Assembly: GCA_022572105.1 (NCBI GenBank)
Contig: JACZWN010000089.1
Coordinates: 1 to 13,223 of the forward strand
Length of the DNA: 13,223 bases
Direction: 5' to 3'
Source of the DNA: Pseudomonadota bacterium
GTDB lineage: Bacteria; Pseudomonadota; Alphaproteobacteria; Kiloniellales; J153
A model generated the notes under the pieces. It was given only the letters and a program-made list of their open reading frames with translations, had not been told where the DNA came from and made no database searches. Below, one piece after another: positions 1 through 7,234 of this stretch (position 1 is the stretch's first letter; each line of letters opens with the position of its first letter). Position numbers and translations under genes: made by a program.

Positions 1-143
1 CCGGTCGGGGTGTTGGTGCCCGCAAGCGCCGCGGGCACCGCCGCGCCCCGGTGCAGGCCCCAATCCTCGAAGCGCCGCCAGTCGGTCGGCACCGGCGAGA
101 AGGTGTTGGTTTCGTGCTTCATCATGGCGATCAGGAGACGCAT
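1..143 (-). CDS. M81/MlrC-type metallopeptidase, N-terminal fragment (runs off the left edge)
   Basis: Only the first 47 codons are present; the frame is open to the window edge. The translation begins MRLLIAMMKHETNTFSP, and the HETNTF motif at residues 10-15 is the N-terminal hallmark of the M81 (microcystinase MlrC-like, DUF1485) family of predicted metallopeptidases. The fragment ends in GTNTPTG, which also fits that family. The ATG at 143 is chosen because the family normally begins about ten residues before HETNTF; its ribosome binding site is weak. It lies 10 bases after the stop of the deacylase gene, so the two are almost certainly co-transcribed. MlrC itself opens small peptide products of microcystin breakdown, but most family members are uncharacterised, so the substrate is unknown. 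The catalytic part lies outside the window. Confidence 0.82.
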   Translation of the reverse strand, partial: MRLLIAMMKHETNTFSPVPTDWRRFEDWGLHRGAAVPAALAGTNTPT

Positions 144-153
144 GGCGGCAGGC

Positions 154-1632
154 TCACGACGCGGCGGCGGCCGGGCGCTCGAGGTCTTGCAGGCGCAGCG
201 CCCGCCCCGGGCGCGCGCCGGTGTGGGCGCCGTCGCGCCAGACCACGCGGCCGTTGACCACGACCAGCGCGACCCCGATGGCCGGCACCTTCGGCCGCTC
301 GAAGGTCGCGGCATCGCGAATCTGGTCCGGGTCGAAGAGCACGAGATCGGCGTAGGCGCCCTCGCGGATGACGCCGCGGCCGCCGAGCCCGAACTGCGCC
401 GCGGTGAGCGAGGTCATCTTGCGCACCGCCTCCTCGAGGCTGAACAGCCCGACATCGCGCGCGTAATGGCCGAGCACGCGGGCGAAGGTGCCCCACAGCC
501 GGGGATGGGGGTGGGCGTCGTGGGGCAGGCCGTCGGAGCCGATCATGGTGTGCGGATAGGCCAGGATGCGGCGCACGTCCGCCTCGTCCATCATGAAGAA
601 GATGCCGCCCGCGGGCATCAGCGCCCCCACCGCCTCGGCCTCGGAAACGCCCATCTCGCGGGCCAGCTCCGAGAGCTTGCGTCCCGCCGCCTCGGGCTTC
701 GGCTCCGACCAGGTGACCAGGACCTCGCTGGCGTCCGACAGCATGTCCCGGCTGAGCGTGGTGGAGCCGGCCACGTAGGGGTAGCAGTCGAGCCCGATCG
801 GCTGCTCCGCCCGCGCCTTGTCGATCAGCGCCAGGGTCTCGACCGAGCGGCCGTGGTTGGCGCGCCCGGAGCACTTGTGGTGCGAGATGATCACGGGGAC
901 CGCCGCCTCGCGGCCGATGCGGAAGGTCTCCTCCAGCGACTCGGTCACGTGGTCCGACTCGTCGCGCATGTGGGTCGAGTGGCGCGCGCCGAAGGCGTGC
1001 AGGCCCTTGGCGATCTCGATCACCTCCTCGGTCGGGGCGGCCGCGGCGGGCGGGTAGAAGAGACCCGTGGAGAGGCCCGACGCGCCGGCCTCGAGCGCGG
1101 CTTCCAGTCGTGCGCGCATGGCCCGGACCTCGGCGCCGGTGGCGGCGCGGTCGAGGCGGTCCATGGCGCCCAGGCGCAGCGTCGCATGGCCGACCTGGGC
1201 GAGCGCGTTGGTGGCCGGGGGATCGGCGTCGAGGGCGTCGAGGTAGGCGCCGAAGTCGGGATAGAAACCGGCCGGATCGGCGCACACCAGGTCCAAGGGC
1301 GCGGGCGGGCGCGCGTGCGTCGTCAGGGGCGCCAGGCTGACCCCGCAATTGCCGGCGACCACGGTGGTCACCCCCTGGCTGACCTTGCAGGTCATCAGGG
1401 GATCGACGAGAAGCGCCCGGTCGTCGTGGGTGTGGGCGTCGATGAAGCCGGGCGCGAGCACCCGGCCGCCGGCGTCGATCTCGGTGGCGCCGGTCATCTC
1501 GCCAAGCTCGCCGGCGGCGACGATGCGGTCGTCGGCAACCGCGACGCCGCCCTTGCGCCTCGGCGCGCCGGTCCCGTCGACGATCCATGCGTTGCGGATC
1601 ACGAGATCCGGCTTGGCGTTTCCGCGGCTCAT
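154..1632 (-). CDS. N-acyl-D-amino-acid deacylase (D-aminoacylase family amidohydrolase)
   Basis: A 492-residue amidohydrolase predicted to hydrolyse N-acyl-D-amino acids to a free D-amino acid and a carboxylate, or a related amide. After the N-terminal beta segment DLVIRNAWIVDGTG come the metal ligands HTH (H67, H69), C96 in GNCGVS, H221 in STHMRDES, H251 in ISHHKC and D367 in GSDGLPHD. Numbered from the ATG at 1632, H67, H69 and C96 match the Alcaligenes D-aminoacylase ligands exactly, and the last three are off by one, which supports this start. An in-frame ATG at 1665, also with a good Shine-Dalgarno (AGGAGG), would add 11 residues. Length is close to the family's roughly 480-500. It lies between the GST and the MlrC-type gene in a probable operon. 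Other members of the group act on dihydropyrimidinase-like or glutamate/aspartate acyl substrates, so exact specificity is open. Confidence 0.9.
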   Translation of the reverse strand: MSRGNAKPDLVIRNAWIVDGTGAPRRKGGVAVADDRIVAAGELGEMTGATEIDAGGRVLAPGFIDAHTHDDRALLVDPLMTCKVSQGVTTVVAGNCGVSLAPLTTHARPPAPLDLVCADPAGFYPDFGAYLDALDADPPATNALAQVGHATLRLGAMDRLDRAATGAEVRAMRARLEAALEAGASGLSTGLFYPPAAAAPTEEVIEIAKGLHAFGARHSTHMRDESDHVTESLEETFRIGREAAVPVIISHHKCSGRANHGRSVETLALIDKARAEQPIGLDCYPYVAGSTTLSRDMLSDASEVLVTWSEPKPEAAGRKLSELAREMGVSEAEAVGALMPAGGIFFMMDEADVRRILAYPHTMIGSDGLPHDAHPHPRLWGTFARVLGHYARDVGLFSLEEAVRKMTSLTAAQFGLGGRGVIREGAYADLVLFDPDQIRDAATFERPKVPAIGVALVVVNGRVVWRDGAHTGARPGRALRLQDLERPAAAAS

Positions 1633-1746
1633 CTCCGCCCTCCCCCCATCTACGTCCTCACCCATCTCCGCCCTCCTGGGCGCGTGGTTTTCCGGCCTCG
1701 GCGCTCACCATAGGGCGAAGCGGCGGCAAAATCACCCGCCGCCCTC

Positions 1747-2433
1747 TCAGCGGTGCTTGTACTGCTCGGCGCCGAACAGGTTCGACCAGCTTTCCTCGGT
1801 GAACTCGCCGGCCTTGTCCTCGAGGCGCGCCATGTCCTCGGCCACCGCCGGGCGCGCGGCGACGGTCTCGAACCAGCGCTTGACGTGGGGGAAGTCCTCG
1901 ATGCGCAGTCCCTGGCGCTCGTACAGCCGGCACCAGGGGAAGATGGCCATGTCCGCGATGGAGTAGTCGCCGGCCACGTAGTCGCGCCCCGCCAGCCGCC
2001 GGTCCAGGACGCTATAGAGCCGCCCGGCCTCGTTGGTGTAGCGGTCCATGGCGTAGCGGATGCGCTCCGGCGCGTAGGCGTTGAAGTGATGCGCCTGGCC
2101 GAGCATGGGCCCGAAGCCGCCGATCTGCCAGAACAGCCACTGCAGCACCTCCAGGCGCGCGCGCGGCGCGCTCGGCAGGAACCGGCCGGTTTTCTCCGCC
2201 AGATAGAGCAGGATCGCGCCCGACTCGAAGACCGAGATCGGCTCTGCGTCCGGGCCGTCGTGGTCGACGATGACCGGGACCTTGTTGTTCGGACTGATGT
2301 CCAGGAACCCGGGCTCGAACTGCTCGCCCTTGCCGATGCTGATCCAGGTCACCCGGTACGGCAGGCCGACCTCCTCGAGCATGATGTGGATTTTCTGACC
2401 GTTCGGGGTGGCCGCGGAATAAAGGTCGATCAT
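1747..2433 (-). CDS. yfcG: Nu-class glutathione S-transferase / disulfide-bond oxidoreductase, YfcG type
   Basis: A 228-residue cytosolic GST-fold protein closely resembling E. coli YfcG, a glutathione-dependent disulfide-bond reductase. It shares MIDLYSAATPNG at the N terminus with T9 and N11, the residues YfcG uses in place of a catalytic Tyr, Ser or Cys. It also shares SPNNKVP with the glutathione-binding cis-proline at 53, FESGAILLYLAEKTG (E70-S71 bind the gamma-glutamyl group) and QWLFWQIGGFGPMLGQ at the start of the helical domain. YSIADMA near residue 158 is the usual GST N-capping box region. The ATG follows AGGGA at 8-9 bases. It lies 46 bases after the amidase and 114 bases before the deacylase ATG used here, so it probably belongs to the same transcript. 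In a catabolic cluster it may handle a thiol conjugate or redox stress; that role is inference. Confidence 0.88.
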   Translation of the reverse strand: MIDLYSAATPNGQKIHIMLEEVGLPYRVTWISIGKGEQFEPGFLDISPNNKVPVIVDHDGPDAEPISVFESGAILLYLAEKTGRFLPSAPRARLEVLQWLFWQIGGFGPMLGQAHHFNAYAPERIRYAMDRYTNEAGRLYSVLDRRLAGRDYVAGDYSIADMAIFPWCRLYERQGLRIEDFPHVKRWFETVAARPAVAEDMARLEDKAGEFTEESWSNLFGAEQYKHR

Positions 2434-2448
2434 GGTCTTGGTCCCTGT

Positions 2449-2472
2449 CGGATTCGGTTCCGGTATCGGTAT
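2449..2472. repeat. Imperfect hexamer repeat, four copies
   Basis: Four head-to-tail six-base units (CGGATT, CGGTTC, CGGTAT, CGGTAT) fill most of the 46-base gap between the amidase stop and the GST start. They lie just upstream of the GST ribosome binding site on the minus strand. No function can be assigned; slippage during replication is the simplest origin. Confidence 0.5.
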
Positions 2473-2479
2473 GAGCCGC

Positions 2480-3934
2480 TCAGGCGAAATCGGGCGGCGG
2501 CACGAAGCCCTGGTAGTCGCGCTCGATCAGGCGCGCGAACTGGATGCACAGGCGGTCGCCGTATTGCGGCCCGACGATCTGAACGCCGACGGGCAGCCCC
2601 TCCGCGGTCAAGCCGATGGGCGCCACGGTCGAGGGCAGATAGACCAGGCCGCTGAACCCGGCCCAGAACAGCTGGTCCGTGGTCGGCACCGGCTCGCCGT
2701 CGACCAGGATCGTGCGCTGGTGGCGCTCGCCCGCCTGATCGTGCGGGAAGGCCGCCGACGCCGCCGCCGGGCACAGCAGCAGATCGTAATCCTCGAAGAA
2801 GGCCGCCCACTCGAGCCGCATGCGGTGGCGCGCCTGGTTGGCCGCGAGCCAGTCCCGGTGCGCCAGCACGTTGGCCCGGGTCATGCGCGCCAGATAGCTC
2901 TCGTCGCCGGGCGACAGGGCTTGCACGCGTTCTTGATTGCGGGCGAAGTCCGCATCCGTCTGCCTGGGCGAGGTGGCCGCGCGCAGGAGCTTGATGTAGA
3001 GCGCATGCGCCTCGGCCGTATCGACGTCGGGGCGCGCCCTGTCGTCGACCTTGGCCCCGCGCCGGGCGAGAAAATCCGCGAGCGCCTGCAGGCGGTCCTG
3101 GACCGCCCGGTCCACCCGGGCGCTCGGTTCGTCGAGCATGAGCGCGACCTTGAACTCGGCGAGTGCCTTTTTGCGCGCCGGCGGCAGGCGCAGGCGCCAG
3201 CCCCTGGCGTCGATATCGTCCGGGCCGGCCATGATGCCGAGCGCCAAGTCCAGGTCGGCGGCGCTGCGCGCCATCGGGCCGACCACCGAGATGTCGCTCG
3301 GCGCGACATTGCCCGGCAGCGCCTGACCGCGCGGCGAGACCACGCCGTAGGTCGGCTTGTGGCCGTAGACGCCGCAGTAATGCGCCGGGTTGCGGATCGA
3401 GGCGCCGATGTCGCTGCCGGCCTCGAGCGCGGTCAGGCCGGCGGCGAGCGCCGCCGCGGCGCCGCCCGAGGAGCCGCCGGGCGCGCGCGACAGGTCCCAG
3501 GGATTGTTGGTCGTGCCGTAGATCGTGTTGAAGCTCTGCCAGTCGGCAAGGTAGATGGGCACGTTGGTCTTGCCGAAGATGATGGCGCCGGCGCCAAGGA
3601 AGCGCTCGACCGCGAGTGCGTTGCGCTTGGGGTAGTTGTCGTGGAGCCGCGGGATGCCCCAGGTGGTCGGCGTCCCGACCATGTCGTAGGACTCCTTGAC
3701 GGTCATGGGCAGGCCGTGGAGCGGCCCCCAGGTTTCGCCGCGCGCCAGCGCCGCGTCGGCCGCCTTGGCCCGCCCACGCGCGCCCTCGAGGTCGGTGACC
3801 ACGATGGCGTTGAGCGCCGGGTTGTGGTTCGCGACCCGCTCCAGATAGAGCTCGAGCAGCTCGACCGCGCTGATCTTGCGCCGCCGGATCGCCGAGACCA
3901 GCCGGCGCGCCGGCCAAAACGCGGTTGCCACCAT
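2480..3934 (-). CDS. Amidase-signature family amidase
   Basis: A 484-residue cytoplasmic amide hydrolase of the amidase signature family, which cleaves C-N bonds with a Ser-cisSer-Lys triad. Numbered from the ATG at 3934, the triad is K80 (LPMTVKES), S155 (first Ser of APGGSSGGAAAAL) and S179 (GSDIGASIRNPA). The 24-residue spacing of the two serines is the same as in known members. The C-terminal PVGVQIVGPQYGDRLCIQFARLIE is also typical. Length is normal. A GTG one codon upstream (3937) could serve as the start, but AAGGA is better placed for the ATG (7 bases). It begins 33 bases after the hydrolase stop. Substrate cannot be read from sequence; the loop after S179 lacks features specific to GatA, so it is not taken as a tRNA amidotransferase subunit, and no GatB or GatC is nearby. 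Confidence 0.92.
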   Translation of the reverse strand: MVATAFWPARRLVSAIRRRKISAVELLELYLERVANHNPALNAIVVTDLEGARGRAKAADAALARGETWGPLHGLPMTVKESYDMVGTPTTWGIPRLHDNYPKRNALAVERFLGAGAIIFGKTNVPIYLADWQSFNTIYGTTNNPWDLSRAPGGSSGGAAAALAAGLTALEAGSDIGASIRNPAHYCGVYGHKPTYGVVSPRGQALPGNVAPSDISVVGPMARSAADLDLALGIMAGPDDIDARGWRLRLPPARKKALAEFKVALMLDEPSARVDRAVQDRLQALADFLARRGAKVDDRARPDVDTAEAHALYIKLLRAATSPRQTDADFARNQERVQALSPGDESYLARMTRANVLAHRDWLAANQARHRMRLEWAAFFEDYDLLLCPAAASAAFPHDQAGERHQRTILVDGEPVPTTDQLFWAGFSGLVYLPSTVAPIGLTAEGLPVGVQIVGPQYGDRLCIQFARLIERDYQGFVPPPDFA

Positions 3935-3967
3935 CACGGGGTCCTTCTCAATTCCTTGTCCATCGGC

Positions 3968-4849
3968 CTAGCGTGCCCCAAGGATGGTCTCGGTCACCGA
4001 GCGCGGGTCGCGCTGGTCCCAGCGGCCCGCCTCGACCAGATCCAGGAACCCGGCGAGGATGCGGTTGAAGGCGTCCGGCTCCTCCAGGTTGACCGCGTGT
4101 CCGGTCTTGGGGATGACCGCGAGCCCGGACGACGGGATCGTGCGCTTCATGAAAATCCCCGGCACCAGGCAGGGCTCGTCCTCGTCGCCGGTCACGATCA
4201 GCGTCGGCACGGTCAGCTTCCTCATGGCGTCCTCGAGGTCCCACAGCGAGGGCCGCTCCCGCTGCACGCCGCGCTGGGTCAGCGCCGAGCCCGTGGCCGA
4301 ATGCTCGCCCAGCATGTCGGCGAACTCGCGCCAGCCGCGCGGGTCCTTGTTCTGAAACTGCACCCGCGTCGGGCCGAGGGCGTAGGTCTTGGCGAAGGCC
4401 GCCATGCCCTCGCTCTCCAGGCGTTCGGCGCAGGCCTCGGCCTCGCCGCGGAACTGCTCGGCCCGGTCGCGCTCGGCGCCGTAGCCGCAGCCGCCGACCA
4501 GCAGCGAGCGCGCCGAGCCCGGGTAATCGAGGCCGAAATGGAGCGTCGCGTAGCCGCCCATGGACAGGCCGACGATATGCGCCTGGGCAAGATCCAAATG
4601 CGCCAGTACGGCCTTGATGTCGTCGCAGGCGCGTTTCTGGGAATACCGGGCCGGGTCCTCGGGCACATCGGAGGGCGGGAAACCGCGGGCGTTGAAGGCG
4701 ATGCAGCGGTAGCGGCGCGAGAAATAGCGCAGCTGCGGCTCCCAGCTTCGGCAGTCGCCGGCGAACTCGTGGACGAAGATCACCGGATAGCCGCGCCCGG
4801 TCTCCTCGTAATAGAGCTTCACTCCGTCGTCGGTCTCGGCGAACGGCAT
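3968..4849 (-). CDS. Alpha/beta-fold hydrolase
   Basis: A 293-residue soluble serine hydrolase. It has the oxyanion-hole strand PVIFVHEFAGD (HE rather than the common HG), FNARGFPPSD, the nucleophile elbow GLSMGG with S96, the acid in TGDEDEP (D224) and the catalytic His in KTGHAVNLEEP (H251). This is the full triad in the expected order and spacing. The ATG at 4849 is chosen because it is preceded by AGGAGAAAGGA and starts the domain at the usual place. An in-frame ATG at 4924 would add a 25-residue arginine-rich tail made by translating the 15-bp repeat, which is unlikely. It is the first gene of the leftward cluster with amidase, GST and deacylase. Related proteins are esterases, dienelactone or C-C bond hydrolases; the substrate is unknown. 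Confidence 0.9.
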   Translation of the reverse strand: MPFAETDDGVKLYYEETGRGYPVIFVHEFAGDCRSWEPQLRYFSRRYRCIAFNARGFPPSDVPEDPARYSQKRACDDIKAVLAHLDLAQAHIVGLSMGGYATLHFGLDYPGSARSLLVGGCGYGAERDRAEQFRGEAEACAERLESEGMAAFAKTYALGPTRVQFQNKDPRGWREFADMLGEHSATGSALTQRGVQRERPSLWDLEDAMRKLTVPTLIVTGDEDEPCLVPGIFMKRTIPSSGLAVIPKTGHAVNLEEPDAFNRILAGFLDLVEAGRWDQRDPRSVTETILGAR

Positions 4850-4860
4850 GGCGGTCCTTT

Positions 4861-4918
4861 CTCCTCGGCGCGGGTCTCCTCGGCGCGGGTCTCCTCGGCG
4901 CGGGTCTCCTCGGCGCGG
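4861..4918. repeat. 15-bp tandem repeat (3.9 copies) just upstream of the hydrolase start
   Basis: The unit CTCCTCGGCGCGGGT occurs three times exactly (4861, 4876, 4891) and a fourth time for 13 bases (4906-4918). On the minus strand each unit carries GAGGAG, a Shine-Dalgarno-like core. The copy nearest the gene supplies the AGGAG lying 11 bases before the ATG at 4849, followed by AAAGGA. The unit length is a multiple of three, so the upstream frame stays open through it. Confidence 0.9.
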
Positions 4919-5035
4919 CCGCATCCTTGGGGACGACCCCGAGTTTAGCGGAGCGGAAAGGGTGATGGTAGCGGCTGAATGGCGCGTGCGCGAGCCTTGG
5001 GCCGGCCGTCGGGGTGCCGGCCATCGGGGGGCCTC

Positions 5036-5064
5036 GTGACAAAGCCCCTGGCCCCTCGCATAAT
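5036..5064 (+). promoter_or_regulatory. Sigma-70-like promoter for the aldo/keto reductase gene
   Basis: GTGACA (5036-5041) and CATAAT (5059-5064) are separated by exactly 17 bases, each matching the sigma-70 consensus at five of six positions. They lie 33 bases before the ATG at 5098, in the 248-base region between the divergent hydrolase and aldo/keto reductase starts. Predicted from sequence only. Confidence 0.5.
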
Positions 5065-5097
5065 CGGCGTGGGCGTTTGCGATGGATCGGAGGAACC

Positions 5098-6078
5098 ATG
5101 GAGCGGGGCAATCTGGGCCCGATCGGACCGGTCGGCCGGCTGACCTTGGGCGGCGGCGGTCTCGGCCAGCTTTGGGGCGAGACCAGCCGCGGGGAATGCG
5201 TGGCCACCCTGCGCGCGGCTGCGGATGCCGGCATCGATCTGATCGATCTGGCGCCGCGCTACGGCGAGGGCGAGGCCGAGGAGGTGCTGGGCGAGGCCTT
5301 CGACGGCCGCCTGCCCGAGGGCCTGCGCGTGACCAGCAAGTGCCTCTTGGGCGATACCCCGCCCGAGCGGATCGAGGCGCGCCTGCGCGAATCGATCACG
5401 GATAGCCTAGGCCGCATGCGGCTCGAGCGCCTCGACGTCTTCTTCCTGCATTCCAACGTGGTGCCGGACACCCATCCCATGCGCGCCCATCCCGACTCGG
5501 CGACCCGCATGACCCCCTATTCCCATTTCGTCGAGACCGTGCGCCCGGCCTTCGAGACCTTCGTCCGGGAGGGCCTGATCGGCGCCTGGGGCCTGACCGG
5601 CATCGGCTATCCGGACACGATCGTGACGCTCTTGGGCGAGGACCCCGCGCCGGCCGTGGTGCAGTGCATCGCCAACCCCCTGGACTCGCCCGGCAGCCTC
5701 AAGTTCTTCGACGGGCCGGCGCGCCCGCGCGACGTGATCGCGGCCGCGGCGGCGGGCGGCATCGGCGTCATGGGCATTCGCGTGGTCCAGGCCGGCGCCC
5801 TCACCGACGCCATCGACCGGCCGCTGCCGGACGATCATCCGGAGGTCCTGGACTACGCGAAAGCAACGTCCTATCGGGCGCTGGCCGCGGATCTCGGCAT
5901 GTCCGCGGCGGCCCTCGGACACCGCTACGCGCTGGCCATGTCCGGCATCGACACCGTAGTCCTCGGCGTTAAGAACCGCGCCGAGCTCGCCGACTGCCTG
6001 GCCGCCGCCGAGGCCGGGCCGCTGCCGCAAGACCTGGTCGCCCAGGTCGACGCCTGCTTCGCTGTCGCTTCCACTTAA
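5098..6078 (+). CDS. Aldo/keto reductase family oxidoreductase
   Basis: A 326-residue NAD(P)H-dependent carbonyl reductase or alcohol dehydrogenase of the aldo/keto reductase superfamily, a TIM barrel acting in the cytoplasm. The catalytic tetrad is complete: D50 and Y55 (DLAPRYGEGEAEE), K81 (VTSKCLLG) and H118 (VFFLHSN). The C-terminal DTVVLGVKNRAELADCL is the usual cofactor-phosphate binding region. The ATG at 5098 is preceded by GGAGGAACC, a strong ribosome binding site; an in-frame ATG at 5014 lies upstream of the likely promoter and is rejected. It is transcribed away from the amidase/deacylase cluster and may share its regulation. Relatives include pyridoxal 4-dehydrogenase and L-fucose or D-threo-aldose dehydrogenases, so the substrate is not settled. 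Confidence 0.9.
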   Translation: MERGNLGPIGPVGRLTLGGGGLGQLWGETSRGECVATLRAAADAGIDLIDLAPRYGEGEAEEVLGEAFDGRLPEGLRVTSKCLLGDTPPERIEARLRESITDSLGRMRLERLDVFFLHSNVVPDTHPMRAHPDSATRMTPYSHFVETVRPAFETFVREGLIGAWGLTGIGYPDTIVTLLGEDPAPAVVQCIANPLDSPGSLKFFDGPARPRDVIAAAAAGGIGVMGIRVVQAGALTDAIDRPLPDDHPEVLDYAKATSYRALAADLGMSAAALGHRYALAMSGIDTVVLGVKNRAELADCLAAAEAGPLPQDLVAQVDACFAVAST

Positions 6079-6107
6079 TCAGTCCGGGCCGCGCCTAATC
6101 ATCGCGC

Positions 6108-7031
6108 CTAATCGTACGGGGCATAATCGAGGTCGAGCCAATAGGGTTGATGGTCCGACCCCTGAGCCGCCTCATCAATCCACGCCCCGAGGACCCGCTT
6201 TTCCATCGATTGGTCGACGAAGGCATAATCGAGGCGCATGCCCTTTGCATCGCTTTCGGAAGGATCGGCGAAAAAGGTAACCCCCTCATCTTCATCATGT
6301 CCAGCCGCGACCCAGGTATCGACAAATTCCTCTGTGGAGGAAAGTCGGCCAAGATCGCCATCCTTGGGACCGACCAGATGATCGTACTCGGGGTCTTTGG
6401 GCTCCAGGTTGAAATCCCCCAGTAAAACGAATGATTCGGGCATCGGGGGCGGGGTGGCATCCTCTTCCCATAAGGTATGCCCATGATGTTCCCATAAGGA
6501 ATGCGCAAGATCGCCGGTCCACGCGCCGCCCTCGGCCGGCGCACGGCGAATGGTGTCGCGAATGGCGTTGATTTGCACGATACGGTCATGCTGCGAGCGT
6601 GCCCCCAAATGGGCGTTATAAATTCGCATGGCGCCATCGTTCTGCAATTTGACGACCCCCTCGAAAACCCCGACGACCATGTTATGACGCTGGCGCAAGG
6701 CCGATTTCGGCAGCGGGAAAAGGCGGGTCGACAGGATCGGTGTTTTCGACAAGATCATATTGCCGAACTGCCTGCGAACGTTCTTGATCGTGCCGTCGAG
6801 CTGAGGCGTGCTCGCATCGACATCGAAGTAAGGGCCATACGCCCAATAGTATCGATCCAGAATTTGCCCGAGCCGCGCCGGTTGATCGACGTTACCGCTA
6901 CGTTTCCAATAGCGTTCGACTTCCTGCAGGGCGATGATATCGGCGCCGTCGACATCGCTGGCGATCCTTTCCGGATCGAAACGACCGTCCTTGCCGAGCC
7001 CGAACTGGATGTTGTAGGTGACGATTTTCAT
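6108..7031 (-). CDS. Endonuclease/exonuclease/phosphatase family protein
   Basis: A 307-residue metal-dependent phosphodiesterase or phosphatase of the DNase I-like (EEP) fold. The motifs appear in order: N7 (TYNIQFG), E37 (ALQEVER), H141 (YNAHLGA), D206 and N208 (LLGDFN), RLDYAFV near 270, and the D293-H294 pair in GSDHQP. These are the metal-binding and catalytic residues of the fold. There is no signal peptide. The family covers nucleases, sphingomyelinases, inositol phosphatases and many uncharacterised proteins, so the substrate is unknown. It ends 29 bases from the convergent aldo/keto reductase stop. The start has no obvious Shine-Dalgarno. GC content is visibly lower than in the genes to its left. 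A short internal duplication (HSLWEHHG followed by HTLWEEDA) lies in the insert before the GDFN strand. Confidence 0.87.
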   Translation of the reverse strand: MKIVTYNIQFGLGKDGRFDPERIASDVDGADIIALQEVERYWKRSGNVDQPARLGQILDRYYWAYGPYFDVDASTPQLDGTIKNVRRQFGNMILSKTPILSTRLFPLPKSALRQRHNMVVGVFEGVVKLQNDGAMRIYNAHLGARSQHDRIVQINAIRDTIRRAPAEGGAWTGDLAHSLWEHHGHTLWEEDATPPPMPESFVLLGDFNLEPKDPEYDHLVGPKDGDLGRLSSTEEFVDTWVAAGHDEDEGVTFFADPSESDAKGMRLDYAFVDQSMEKRVLGAWIDEAAQGSDHQPYWLDLDYAPYD

Positions 7032-7116
7032 TGAATTGGCTCGCTAAATTCCTTCGCCACGGAAGGCTTGGCAGGTTGCTGAATAAGCCTCGCGGTCGGC
7101 CTCTTATCCGTCGAGA

Positions 7117-7132
7117 CGCAGAGCACTCTGCG
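7117..7132. repeat. Perfect 7-bp palindrome with a 2-base centre
   Basis: CGCAGAG and CTCTGCG flank CA. It lies in the 203-base region between the endonuclease-like gene and the last permease gene. No T run follows on either strand, so it is not a classic terminator; it could be a small operator or a weak RNA hairpin. Confidence 0.4.
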
Positions 7133-7146
7133 CTGCTCCGTCAGGA

Positions 7147-7220
7147 TGAAGGCGGACCGTTACCAAAGCCTTACGCGTCATGCTCCAAGGTGAAGGCGGA
7201 CCGTTACCAAAGCCTTACGC
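7147..7220. repeat. 30-bp perfect direct repeat, two copies 44 bases apart
   Basis: Bases 7147-7176 and 7191-7220 are identical over 30 positions, starting TGAAGGCGGACC and ending AAAGCCTTACGC. The 14-base spacer and the 12 bases after the second copy are also related (GCTCCAAGG versus CTGCCAAGG), so the true unit is about 44 bases. The repeat is non-coding and sits just downstream of the permease stop on the minus strand. I do not recognise the family. Confidence 0.9.
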
Positions 7221-7234
7221 CTCCTGCCAAGGAC

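Noticed and set aside
10..1713. Long plus-strand open frame opposite the deacylase
   Set aside because: Its translation is rich in R, G, A and H with no recognisable domain; the opposite strand encodes a deacylase with all metal ligands. It is an antisense frame kept open by high GC.
1712..1745. Possible hairpin between the GST stop and the deacylase start
   Set aside because: Two competing 6-bp GC stems, a long loop and no T run; not convincing as a terminator.
2432..4948. 838-codon plus-strand open frame opposite the amidase and hydrolase
   Set aside because: No motif or domain; it spans two well-supported minus-strand genes and their gap, which is typical of GC-rich antisense frames.
5000..5022. 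7-bp GC-rich inverted repeat (GGCCGGC / GCCGGCC) before the aldo/keto reductase
   Set aside because: Made of self-complementary GGCC-type sequence expected by chance at this GC content; no T run and no matching second site.
5407..6030. Minus-strand open frame opposite the aldo/keto reductase
   Set aside because: Low-complexity translation without motifs; the plus strand has the full catalytic tetrad and a strong ribosome binding site.
7147..7220. CRISPR-like arrangement of the 30-bp repeat
   Set aside because: Only two copies with a 14-base spacer, too short for a CRISPR spacer, and no cas genes nearby.
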